Positions 1 to 6,838 of a stretch of DNA of 19,857 bases are shown here, one piece after another. Source of the DNA: an uncultured Rickettsiales bacterium (GTDB lineage: Bacteria; Pseudomonadota; Alphaproteobacteria; UBA8366); the NCBI GenBank assembly GCA_913046825.1, contig CAJWTF010000065.1, positions 1 to 19,857 of the forward strand, in the 5' to 3' direction. Positions within the stretch are counted from its first letter, which is position 1. The number at the start of each line of letters is the position of its first letter. Position numbers and translations under genes: made by a program. The notes under the pieces were generated by a model, which was given only the letters and a program-made list of their open reading frames with translations, made no database searches and had not been told where the DNA came from.

Positions 1-38
1 CGCACGAAGGGTGAGCGGTAACTTCCGAACAGTTTCAT
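1..38 (-). CDS. Glutathione S-transferase, N-terminal fragment (runs off window)
   Basis: Only the first 12 codons are in the window, reading M-K-L-F-G-S-Y-R-S-P-F-V on the minus strand. This matches the first beta strand and the S-P-F-V active-site turn of the thioredoxin-like N-domain of glutathione S-transferases, which conjugate or reduce electrophiles with glutathione in the cytosol. An AGGAGA ribosome site lies just upstream of the ATG, which supports a real start. It is divergent from the flavin monooxygenase, with about 50 bases between the two start codons, so the interval should hold both promoters; I could not pick convincing -35/-10 boxes. With so few residues the family call is tentative; another thioredoxin-fold protein is possible. 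Confidence 0.55.
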   Translation of the reverse strand, partial: MKLFGSYRSPFV

Positions 39-91
39 TTTCTTCTCCTGACCTAAATTGATTTGGGAGCAATAAGAACCACGGACGGCAC

Positions 92-1210
92 ATGGTCAAT
101 CCGCTCTATAGCGATAACCGAATGAAAATCGGCGTCATGGCGTTCAACTGTTCGCACGGCTCGACCGTGACGACGGCGGACGGCGCGTGGCCGATGACCT
201 GGGAGGATAACGTCATCCTGGCAAAAATGGCCGACGCAGCGGGATTTGAAGCGTTATTGCCGGTCGGCCGCTGGAAGGGTTATGGAGGTGAGACGAACTT
301 CAACAATCGGACTTTCGAAAGCCTCACTTGGTCTGCCGGCATCGCGGCGATCACGCAATATTCGACAATCTTCTCTACCGTACACGCGCCGCTGATACAC
401 CCGGTCGCCGTCGCCAAGATGACCTCCACAATTGACCATATCTCGAATGGTCGCTTCGCGCTGAACGTCGTTGCCGGTTGGTTCAAAAACGAATTTGAGA
501 TGTTCGACGCCGAATTGCGCGAACACGGCGAACGGTATGCCTATGCCGCAGAATGGATCGAGCTGATCAAACGCTTGTGGTCAGCGGAAGAGGCTTTCGA
601 CTTCGATGGGCAATTTTTCCAAGGCACCAACCTCTGGAGCCAACCAAAACCCCTGCAATCGCCTCGCCCACCGATCATGAATGCGGGCAGTTCGTCTGCC
701 GGTCAGGATTTTTCCGCGCAGCACGCGGATATGAATTTCGTAATGCTGCGCCAACAAGATGATGAGAGCGACGCCGCACAAATCGGCCAACTAAAAACAC
801 TGGCTGCCGATCGTGGCCGGTCTTCGCAATGCTGGATACATGTCTATGTCGTTTGCCGTGATACCGAAGAAGAAGCGCACGATTACCTGAACCATTACGT
901 CATGGAAAAGGGCGACGATGTTGCCGTTGGGAACATGCTGGAAATATTCGGTCTACAGTCTCAAACCTTAACGCCGGAGGTCATCGAGGCCTTTAAGTTC
1001 CATTTCAAGGCCGGGCACGGCGGCTATCCCCTGGTGGGCACACCGGAGCAGATTGTCGAAAGGATCCAGCATTTATCATCGCTTGGCGTCGACGGGATGT
1101 TGATATCCTGGGTAGACTATCTCGGCGAATGTCAGCAATGGATCGATGATGTTTTGCCGCTCATGGAGCAGGCGGGACTGAGGAAAAGTTTTAAAGCGCC
1201 CCCACCTTAA
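92..1210 (+). CDS. LLM-class flavin-dependent monooxygenase (RutA/SfnG-like)
   Basis: Cytosolic luciferase-like (TIM-barrel) flavin monooxygenase of 372 residues, expected to use reduced FMN from a separate reductase plus O2. The core motif around residues 95-140 (ASTID-type TSTIDHISNGRF, then NVVAGW and the E-F-EMFD stretch) is characteristic of the RutA pyrimidine oxygenase / SfnG dimethylsulfone monooxygenase / SsuD branch. The N-terminal NPLYSDNRMKIGV pattern resembles family members, so I keep the ATG at 92 although its ribosome site is weak (GGGAGC is too far, GGACGG is poor); an alternative ATG is at 122. The last codons (A-P-P-P) and the stop fall in a short palindromic repeat. The carboxylesterase follows 60 bases downstream on the same strand. 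Substrate is not predictable; C-N, C-S or Baeyer-Villiger type oxidation are all known in the superfamily. The flavin reductase partner is not in the window. Confidence 0.9.
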   Translation: MVNPLYSDNRMKIGVMAFNCSHGSTVTTADGAWPMTWEDNVILAKMADAAGFEALLPVGRWKGYGGETNFNNRTFESLTWSAGIAAITQYSTIFSTVHAPLIHPVAVAKMTSTIDHISNGRFALNVVAGWFKNEFEMFDAELREHGERYAYAAEWIELIKRLWSAEEAFDFDGQFFQGTNLWSQPKPLQSPRPPIMNAGSSSAGQDFSAQHADMNFVMLRQQDDESDAAQIGQLKTLAADRGRSSQCWIHVYVVCRDTEEEAHDYLNHYVMEKGDDVAVGNMLEIFGLQSQTLTPEVIEAFKFHFKAGHGGYPLVGTPEQIVERIQHLSSLGVDGMLISWVDYLGECQQWIDDVLPLMEQAGLRKSFKAPPP

Positions 1211-1232
1211 CGCTCCCCCAACCGGGAGAGAG
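1199..1232. repeat. 3'-end palindromic repeat, copy A
   Basis: Short palindrome CTCCC (1213-1217), 6-base loop, GGGAG (1224-1228), preceded by a CCCCCACCTTAA lead that overlaps the final codons of the flavin monooxygenase. It matches the copies at 5991-6027 and 19774-19810 in order of blocks: C-rich lead, ACCCTAR-like core, CTCCC arm, GGGAGAG arm. There is no T-tract, so it is better described as a mobile or repetitive palindrome that may slow transcription or protect mRNA ends than as a classical terminator. Confidence 0.55.
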
Positions 1233-1270
1233 ATAAAGTGGAGGTTAGCGGAATAAGGAGAGAAACACTC

Positions 1271-2848
1271 ATGAACACGCACTCGCTTTTCGAAGAACCC
1301 GTCGTCGAGATCGTATCCGGCAAAATTCGCGGAACGACCTCAGCCATCGGCTGCCACTTCAAAGGCATCCCCTACGCGGGCACGACGGGGGGCGCGCAAC
1401 GGTTCTTACCGCCCTCCCCCACGCCGTCCTGGACGGGTGTGTGCGACACGATCGACTTCGCTCTGCGCTGCCCGCAAGACGACGGCATCATCAGGCTGGC
1501 AAACGCCTGGATTCGCGATTTGCAGACCACCGGTGAAGATTGCCTCGCCGTGAATGTGTGGACACCCGACCTGAATACCGATGCCAAGCGGCCGGTCATG
1601 GTTTGGTTGCATGGCGGGGGCTATTTCCGAGGTTCCGGCGGCGCGCCCGGGCTCGATGGCAGCAATCTCGCCAACGCAGGCGACTTCGTCGTTGTGACCT
1701 TGAACCATCGCCTGAACACATTCGGCTACACTTGGTTCGGCGATGCAGACGAGCGTTTCGCCGATGCAGGTAACGCTGGGATGCTGGATATCGTGCAAGC
1801 ACTTGAATGGGTGCAAGACAATATCGGTGCGTTCGGCGGTGATGCCGGCAACGTCACCATCTTCGGCCAGTCCGGCGGCGGCTCGAAAGTCGCGGTGATG
1901 ATGGCCACACCGCGGGCCAAGGGCCTGTTCCATAAAGCCATTATCCAGAGTTCCTCCTCCCACCTGCAATTGGCGACGCAGGAAAACGCCGCGCGCTCGA
2001 CCCACGCCTTACTGAAAGCCCTCGGTCTTGAAGGACAAGGGCCGGAAGCGGTCCAAAAAGTACCGGCGGGAGCGCTTCTCAAAGCGTATGACACGGCCGT
2101 CAAAACCCGGAACGGTAACGACAGTTTCCGCCCCTTGGTCGACGGACGGACAATCCTCAATAATCCGTTCGATCTATCGGCCCCGGACCTCGCGAGCGAT
2201 ATTCCCGTGATGGTTGGCTCTTGCGAGACGGAAAAATCCTTCTACGACATAACTGTCGAGCCCGATAAACTGGCCTTGAACGAAGATCAACTCCACGCCC
2301 AGATCGCGCGCTTCGTCGGTGTCGATGCGGAACAAGCGGCAGCGCTCATCGCTGGATATCGGGATGGTCGCCCCGGCCTGAACGGCCGTGATACCTACAA
2401 CCTCATCACCAGCGATCATATGTACCGGCGCAACAATGTGGAGGCGGCGGAGCGCAAAGTGAAGCAAGGCGGTGCGCCCGCCTATCTCTATGAGTTTACG
2501 TGGAAGACGCCGGTGCTCGGTGGCATTCTGAAATCACCACACACGCTCTGCATCCCGTTTGCCTTCGGCAATATCGAACTGGCGCGGAATTTCGTCGGCG
2601 AAGGTCCAGAACAGGAAGCACTCCAAGAGAAGGTACTGGGTGCCTGGATCGCCTTCGCCCGGACCGGCGACCCAAATCATGGAGGGCTCGCCAAATGGCC
2701 AGCCTTTAATTTGGAAACGCGACCGACGATGGTCTTCGATAACGATACCAGGGTTGAGAACAATCCGAAGTCAGGAGACCTTGCCTGGATCAATGCCTGC
2801 CCGCGCTTTATCTCCGACGCGCAGTGGCCGGAGCCCGAAGCCCCGTGA
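1271..2848 (+). CDS. Type-B carboxylesterase (alpha/beta hydrolase)
   Basis: Serine hydrolase of 525 residues, the usual length for bacterial type-B carboxylesterases/para-nitrobenzyl esterases, which cleave esters of small alcohols or acids. Visible features: the FKGIPYA N-terminal motif (about 30-36), the oxyanion-hole HGGGY (114-118), the nucleophile elbow G-Q-S-G-G with Ser201, a probable acid Glu321 in the T-E-K-S-F stretch, and His424 in S-P-H-T. The elbow has Gln and Gly where classic members have G-E-S-A-G. I chose the ATG at 1271 because AAGGAG sits 10 bases upstream; an earlier in-frame start at 1238 has no comparable site. No signal peptide, so cytosolic. It follows the flavin monooxygenase and may hydrolyse an ester made by it (inference). 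The next genes downstream are dead remnants. Confidence 0.92.
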   Translation: MNTHSLFEEPVVEIVSGKIRGTTSAIGCHFKGIPYAGTTGGAQRFLPPSPTPSWTGVCDTIDFALRCPQDDGIIRLANAWIRDLQTTGEDCLAVNVWTPDLNTDAKRPVMVWLHGGGYFRGSGGAPGLDGSNLANAGDFVVVTLNHRLNTFGYTWFGDADERFADAGNAGMLDIVQALEWVQDNIGAFGGDAGNVTIFGQSGGGSKVAVMMATPRAKGLFHKAIIQSSSSHLQLATQENAARSTHALLKALGLEGQGPEAVQKVPAGALLKAYDTAVKTRNGNDSFRPLVDGRTILNNPFDLSAPDLASDIPVMVGSCETEKSFYDITVEPDKLALNEDQLHAQIARFVGVDAEQAAALIAGYRDGRPGLNGRDTYNLITSDHMYRRNNVEAAERKVKQGGAPAYLYEFTWKTPVLGGILKSPHTLCIPFAFGNIELARNFVGEGPEQEALQEKVLGAWIAFARTGDPNHGGLAKWPAFNLETRPTMVFDNDTRVENNPKSGDLAWINACPRFISDAQWPEPEAP

Positions 2849-2874
2849 ATTTCGCCTGAGTACGTGCCGGACTA

Positions 2875-3105
2875 ATGGTCGCGGCACTGATATTCCCATG
2901 CGTCTCAGCGGCGGAAGAAGACCGCGTATAGGCGCGCGGCACCTATACCGTTCAGATAGAGACCGACCGGATCGCCAATACGGACCGCCACTACACCAAC
3001 GGCATTCGATTTGCCTGAATTTCTGACCGGCACGAAAACGGTCCGGACTGGAGCAAGAACCTGCTGGAGATACTCTACTCCGTCGCTGACCTTCGCGCGG
3101 GGCGG
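2875..3105 (+). pseudogene. LpxR-like (DUF2219) outer-membrane lipid A deacylase, N-terminal remnant
   Basis: Frame 1 reads M-V-A-A-L-I-F-P-C-V-S-A-A-E, a signal-peptide-like start, then after a TAG at 2929-2931 continues T-Y-T-V-Q-I-E-T-D-R and T-D-R-H-Y-T-N-G-I-R, the hallmark of the LpxR/DUF2219 family, whose members are outer-membrane beta-barrels that remove acyl chains from lipid A. A second stop, TGA at 3016-3018, falls where the family usually has Trp, consistent with a TGG to TGA change. The frame goes on through G-P-D-W-S-K and L-R-A-G-R-V-G before turning into SerA sequence near 3100. Only about a quarter of a normal gene remains; the barrel is missing. The start shown is the first in-frame ATG and may not be the original. 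Recognition is by family pattern only. Confidence 0.6.
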
Positions 3106-3688
3106 GTGGGAGAAACGGCCGCTGGAAGTCGCGAAGTGCGGGGCAAGACTCTTGGTATTATCGGCTACGGCAATATCGGTAGCCAGATCACCGTTCTCGC
3201 TGAATCCATGGGACTGCGCGTAATCGATCACGATCACACAGACAAACTGCGCCACGGCAATGTTGAGCCCGCCGTCTCACTCGATGATCTGCTTACCCGC
3301 AGCGATATCGTCACCTTGCACGTACCAGAGACACCGGCGACCGACCGCATGAAAGACGGCACATTCTTAATCAACAATTCGCGGGGCACCGTCGTCGATC
3401 TCGACGCCCTGGCGACAGCATTGCAAAGCAGGAAACTTGGCGGGGCGGCGATCGACATCTTCCCAGTCGAACCGTTTCACCTCGCCTCTGCAAGGTGCAC
3501 CAAACGTCATCCTAACGCCGCTTGTGGGCGGTTCCACGGGAGAAGCCCAGCATCATCAGACCGACGGCGAAATCGGCTATGTCGTTCTGGACACCGACGG
3601 TGTGCGCACCGATGCGGAAGACATTCTACGCGATATTCGCGGGCTTTCCGGCACCATTCGCGCACGGGTGCTGAATCAGCCGTCTTAG
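3092..3688 (+). pseudogene. serA: D-3-phosphoglycerate dehydrogenase (SerA) remnant
   Basis: Remnant of the NAD-dependent first enzyme of serine biosynthesis. The Rossmann segment is clear: V-R-G-K-T-L-G-I-I-G-Y-G-N-I-G (about 3136-3180), S-R-G-T-V-V-D near 3380 and G-A-A-I-D-I-F-P-V-E-P ending about 3474. R-G-G-W-E-K upstream lies in frame 2 (about 3098-3112), so one A appears lost in the AAA run there. Near 3475-3490 the frame shifts again and continues as N-V-I-L-T-P-L-V-G-G-S-T-G-E-A-Q, then jumps directly to Q-T-D-G-E-I-G-Y-V-V of the ACT domain, skipping roughly 70 residues. A shorter deletion removes part of the P-E-T-P-to-L-I-N stretch. The first 130 or so residues are absent. The TAG at 3686-3688 follows G-T-I-R-A-R-V-L, close to the natural C-terminus. 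Serine synthesis presumably uses another copy elsewhere. Confidence 0.85.
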
Positions 3689-3775
3689 TCCTCCAATGGC
3701 ACCGAGCAACTAGGTTCCTGCCAACGTGGTAATGACGGCGTCCGCTTGTAATCCATCGGGCAAAACTGGACCACC

Positions 3776-3827
3776 CTCCAATCGGCATTAGGTTGAAAGA
3801 AAGGCACACAACCGACCGATTGGAGAG
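3776..3827 (+). promoter_or_regulatory. 5'-UTR hairpin that pairs the ribosome-binding site of the CMD-ECH-TauD operon
   Basis: CTCCAATCGG (3776-3785) is perfectly complementary to CCGATTGGAG (3816-3825), and inside it GGTTG (3791-3795) pairs with CAACC (3809-3813), giving a two-part stem with a 13-base loop. The 3' arm contains the GGAG ribosome site of the gene starting at 3834, so the structure would hide it. This could be a translational switch, a protein-binding operator at the DNA level, or chance. The pairing is directly visible; regulatory use is inference. Confidence 0.5.
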
Positions 3828-3833
3828 CCGCGC

Positions 3834-4343
3834 ATGGCCCGCATGGACTACCTTGATGCCGACGCCGCGAACGACCGCGTACGAGAGCTACTGAGCAAAC
3901 TCAACCACAAGAATATTTTTCGGATGCTGGCGCATTCACCTTCACATTTCGAAACCTATGTCCGCATGGGTAACGCCATTCGCTTTAAGGGCGAACTCGA
4001 CTCCGGTCTGCGGGAGCTGGCGATCACACGGGCGGGTATTCTGTGTAAATCCGACTACGAGGTCATCGCTCACAAACGGATCGGCAAAGGCGTCGGATTG
4101 GAAGACGCAAAGATTGACGCACTTGAGGAAGGTGCGGAGGCCAATGCCTATTCCGATCTAGAGAAAGACGTGCTGCGCTTCACCGACGAAGTGGTCACAA
4201 CAGACAAGGTCTCGGACGAACTGTTCGAACGGCTGCAAGGCCAGTTGACGCAAGGCGCCTTGGTCGAACTGCACCTCGCCATCGGTTTCTACATCATGAC
4301 GTCCAAGTTTTTGGTCACGTTCGGCGTCGACCTGCAAAGCTAA
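3834..4343 (+). CDS. Carboxymuconolactone decarboxylase / AhpD-fold family protein
   Basis: All-helical protein of 169 residues of the CMD/AhpD superfamily, whose members decarboxylate a lactone in beta-ketoadipate catabolism or act as peroxidase-linked thiol proteins. The family signature is at about 60-84: L-R-E-L-A-I-T-R-A-G followed by C71-K-S-D74-Y-E-V-I-A-H80. Redox-active AhpD proteins have C-x-x-C with the distal His; here the second Cys is Asp74, so thiol peroxidase chemistry is unlikely, while Tyr75, Glu76 and His80 remain. A ribosome site GGAGAG precedes the ATG and lies inside the hairpin at 3776-3827. First gene of a three-gene operon (14-base gap to the next). Probable role: small catabolic decarboxylase, lyase or isomerase acting with the crotonase and dioxygenase downstream (inference). 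Confidence 0.85.
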   Translation: MARMDYLDADAANDRVRELLSKLNHKNIFRMLAHSPSHFETYVRMGNAIRFKGELDSGLRELAITRAGILCKSDYEVIAHKRIGKGVGLEDAKIDALEEGAEANAYSDLEKDVLRFTDEVVTTDKVSDELFERLQGQLTQGALVELHLAIGFYIMTSKFLVTFGVDLQS

Positions 4344-4357
4344 GAAGGAGAGTTTAC

Positions 4358-5140
4358 ATGTCCAATTACGATCACGTTTTGGTCGATCACGAGGATGGCG
4401 TCGCGGTCATCACACTGAACCGCCCGGACGTTCTCAACGCGATGAACCAGCACCTCAATGTGGAACTGCATGATGCCGTCCGCCAAGCAGACGAGGATGA
4501 CGATGTTGGCTGTATCGTCATTACCGGCTCTGGTGACAAGGCCTTCACGGCGGGTGGCGACATCCACGAACAGCGCGAAAACGACGTAAAGTTGAGCGAG
4601 GCTGAGCTCGATGCGAAACGGGATGTCTATATGAAGGGCGCTTATGAGATCAGTGCCTCGAAAAAACCCACCATCGCGATGATGAACGGCCTCGCCTATG
4701 GCGGCGGCGCGGTCCTCGCCTCGTCGCTCGATATGCGGATCGGTTGCGAGACGACCAAATTCCGTTTCCTCGCCGCCGCATACGGCCGCATCAACAGCAC
4801 TTGGACGCTACCGAATCAAGTGGGTTGGCCGATGGCGAAGGAACTACTGTTCTCCGCCCGGATCGTTGAAGCGGAGGAAGCCTATCGGATCGGTTTGCTC
4901 AATCACCTCGTGCCAAAGGCGGAGTTGCGCGACAAGACTATGGAACTCGCCAAAATTATCGCCGCCAACCACACCGGTGCGGTGGTCGGCATAAAGCAGT
5001 TGATGTTGCGCGGGTTCGGAGAGCCCCTGCATACCCAGTGGGAACACGAAATCGATCATGGGAAGAATGTCTTGAAGGGCGCCAAGGCCGAAGACGCCTT
5101 CCCCGATTTCATCGCCCGTAAGGGACGGCAAATTTCATAG
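4358..5140 (+). CDS. Enoyl-CoA hydratase/isomerase (crotonase) family protein with non-canonical active site
   Basis: Crotonase-fold protein of 260 residues, normal length for the family, cytosolic. Seen: V-I-T-L-N-R-P (17-23), oxyanion-hole loop F-T-A-G-G-D (63-68), second oxyanion motif A-Y-G-G-G (113-117), and the usual GLLNHLV helix near 180. The two catalytic glutamates of enoyl-CoA hydratase are absent: the GGGCE-type Glu is Val119 and the PE-type Glu is Ala139. The CoA-thioester-stabilising scaffold is kept, so decarboxylation, hydrolysis, isomerisation or C-C cleavage are more likely than simple hydration. AAGGAGAG lies 7 bases before the ATG. It sits 14 bases after the CMD gene and 14 bases before the TauD gene, which points to one transcript. 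Substrate unknown. Confidence 0.9.
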   Translation: MSNYDHVLVDHEDGVAVITLNRPDVLNAMNQHLNVELHDAVRQADEDDDVGCIVITGSGDKAFTAGGDIHEQRENDVKLSEAELDAKRDVYMKGAYEISASKKPTIAMMNGLAYGGGAVLASSLDMRIGCETTKFRFLAAAYGRINSTWTLPNQVGWPMAKELLFSARIVEAEEAYRIGLLNHLVPKAELRDKTMELAKIIAANHTGAVVGIKQLMLRGFGEPLHTQWEHEIDHGKNVLKGAKAEDAFPDFIARKGRQIS

Positions 5141-5154
5141 CGGAGACGCGCAAT

Positions 5155-5988
5155 ATGAAAACCATGCAACTGGCGAATGGCTTTGCCACCCAGACCGAGG
5201 ATATCGATCTTTCGAAACCGCTAGACGACGATAGCTTCGAGACGATCCGCGATTTGTGGATGGAGAACCGGGTCGTCGTCTTTCCGGAGCAGCAACTGGA
5301 TGACGACCAGCTGATCGCATTCACCGAACGCTTCGGTCCCTTGTTCGTTCACGCACAGGCGAGCCTGCTAACGACCTACAAACGCAAAGAGGTAATGGAG
5401 TTATCGAACCTCGATGGGGTCGCCCGTCCGGTGGAGTACGAGCTAGATTGGCACACGGATCAGACCTACACGCCGCAGCCAGTCTTCGCGACGATCTTGT
5501 ATGGCATCGTGGCCCCAAAGGAAGGCGGCCAGACACTATTTTCCGATCTCGCAGGTGCCTACGCCAGCATGCCTGACGATATGAGGAAGAAAGTCGACGG
5601 TGTTAGTGCCGTCTACTCAGCGGAGCCCCGCCCGAAAGCGCGTGAGACGCCGCTGACGGAAGAAGAAAAAGCTCGGATATTGGACTGCGCGCATCCGCTC
5701 ATCCGAACGCACCCGTATCTGGACCGGAAAGCGCTCTATCTCAGCCCGCTTCACATCAAGACGATCGGCAACCTATCAGAGGACGAAAGTTTCGAGTTGC
5801 TCAAGGAACTTACCGCGCACGCAACCCGCCCCGAGCACGTCTATCGCCACACCTGGTCCGTTGGCGATGTGGTGATGTGGGACAATACATCAGTCATGCA
5901 CAGCCGAACACCGATGCCGTCCGGCGAGAAACGCTATCTGAAGCGAACTGGTTTCTATCTGCCGGATGAACTGGCGGTGCCGTTCTAA
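5155..5988 (+). CDS. TauD/TfdA-family Fe(II)/2-oxoglutarate dioxygenase
   Basis: Cytosolic non-haem iron dioxygenase of 277 residues that couples 2-oxoglutarate decarboxylation to hydroxylation of a small molecule, as in taurine (TauD) or 2,4-dichlorophenoxyacetate (TfdA) breakdown. The iron triad is complete: H100-T-D102 in the D-W-H-T-D motif and H249 in V-M-H-S-R-T, with Arg residues about 11-15 positions later (R260/R264) for the 2-oxoglutarate carboxylate. GDVVMWDN before the distal His is typical of the family. A GGAG ribosome site precedes the ATG at 5155. Last gene of the CMD-crotonase-dioxygenase operon; a palindrome follows its stop. The substrate-binding region does not let me choose between taurine-, phenoxyacetate- or other-type substrates. 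Confidence 0.93.
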   Translation: MKTMQLANGFATQTEDIDLSKPLDDDSFETIRDLWMENRVVVFPEQQLDDDQLIAFTERFGPLFVHAQASLLTTYKRKEVMELSNLDGVARPVEYELDWHTDQTYTPQPVFATILYGIVAPKEGGQTLFSDLAGAYASMPDDMRKKVDGVSAVYSAEPRPKARETPLTEEEKARILDCAHPLIRTHPYLDRKALYLSPLHIKTIGNLSEDESFELLKELTAHATRPEHVYRHTWSVGDVVMWDNTSVMHSRTPMPSGEKRYLKRTGFYLPDELAVPF

Positions 5989-5990
5989 AC

Positions 5991-6027
5991 ACCCCACCCT
6001 AGTCCGTTCCCACGTACGGGAGAGGAC
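5991..6027. repeat. 3'-end palindromic repeat, copy B (between convergent genes)
   Basis: GTCCGTTCCC (6002-6011), 6-base loop ACGTAC, GGGAGAGGAC (6018-6027): eight of ten positions pair. A CCCCACCCTAG lead precedes it, as in the copies at 1199-1232 and 19774-19810. It fills most of the 45 bases between the convergent stops of the TauD-type gene and the cupin gene, so it could end or stabilise transcripts from both sides. Confidence 0.6.
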
Positions 6028-6033
6028 TGGCGC

Positions 6034-6819
6034 TTACTGAACCGTATCTGTTGGCCGTTGCACGTAAGCATTTGGATCGCGTTCCGCGAGCTTACTGATG
6101 TCCGAGCCGGGGCGCTCCGTCGGACGCGCTAACTGCAGGATCAGAATCTCCGCTCCGCCCGCACCCGCCGTCAAGGTTGGCGGCGTCTCCCCATTCTTAA
6201 CATGCATCAAGGAATGTCGTGGCAATTCACCATTCGGGCCGATCAATGAGCCCTCGCAAACGAGGTAGTATTGCCCACCCGCATCGGACGGGATGCCTTG
6301 CGCGCTCGAATTCGCGCCCAACCGGATACCAACAGCGTCGACACCGTCATCTTGGGGTGCCATCAGGTCTTCCCGCAGGCTCTCACCAGCGGTGAGCCGC
6401 GGGCGGGAGGTGTCAAAATGTCCCGCAATATTTCGTCCCGCACGGCCCGGCATGTTGTGTTTGTTACCAGGCATGGCGAAGAAACCGCCGCTCGCGATAG
6501 GGCGTAACGTGAAGAACGAGAAACCTTCGTTCTCGCCATAGATTGGGCCATAGGGCGTGAAGGCATCCGCATATTGGAAGGTCACAGATTTCGCGTCTTT
6601 CTTGCCCATGAGACAATCACCCGCGACGACGACCTGGAATTGATCGATATCGTGGAAATGCGGCGTGACAAGCGCACCCGCGAAATTGCGCTCCACAAGG
6701 AAGGCCTGCGGTCCTGTATCAATGGTGCCGGGGCTGCCGATAAAGTCGTGGCGATATCCCATCCCCTTGGACTGGGGAACTTCCTTCATTTTTGCGTCCG
6801 TCCTCGAGACAACTTGCAT
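6034..6819 (-). CDS. Cupin-domain protein
   Basis: Protein of 261 residues with a recognisable cupin motif 1 at about 48-67: P-H54-F-H56-D-I-D-Q60-F-Q followed by V-V-V-A-G. The two His are metal ligands in cupins; the usual motif Glu is Gln60. A second, weaker cupin-like stretch lies at about 185-230 (G-Q-Y-Y-L-V-C-E-G-S), so it may be bicupin. No signal peptide. Cupins of this size act as dioxygenases, isomerases or ligand-sensing proteins; which applies cannot be told here. The start at 6819 has a strong AGAGGAG site overlapping the stop of the upstream Gfo/Idh/MocA gene (19-base gap), so the two are almost surely co-transcribed and probably act on the same compound. Confidence 0.75.
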   Translation of the reverse strand: MQVVSRTDAKMKEVPQSKGMGYRHDFIGSPGTIDTGPQAFLVERNFAGALVTPHFHDIDQFQVVVAGDCLMGKKDAKSVTFQYADAFTPYGPIYGENEGFSFFTLRPIASGGFFAMPGNKHNMPGRAGRNIAGHFDTSRPRLTAGESLREDLMAPQDDGVDAVGIRLGANSSAQGIPSDAGGQYYLVCEGSLIGPNGELPRHSLMHVKNGETPPTLTAGAGGAEILILQLARPTERPGSDISKLAERDPNAYVQRPTDTVQ

Positions 6820-6838
6820 TTCACTCTTCTCCTCTAAC

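Noticed and set aside
1406..2005. Minus-strand open frame of 199 codons inside the carboxylesterase
   Set aside because: Shadow of the esterase with its catalytic motifs on the other strand.
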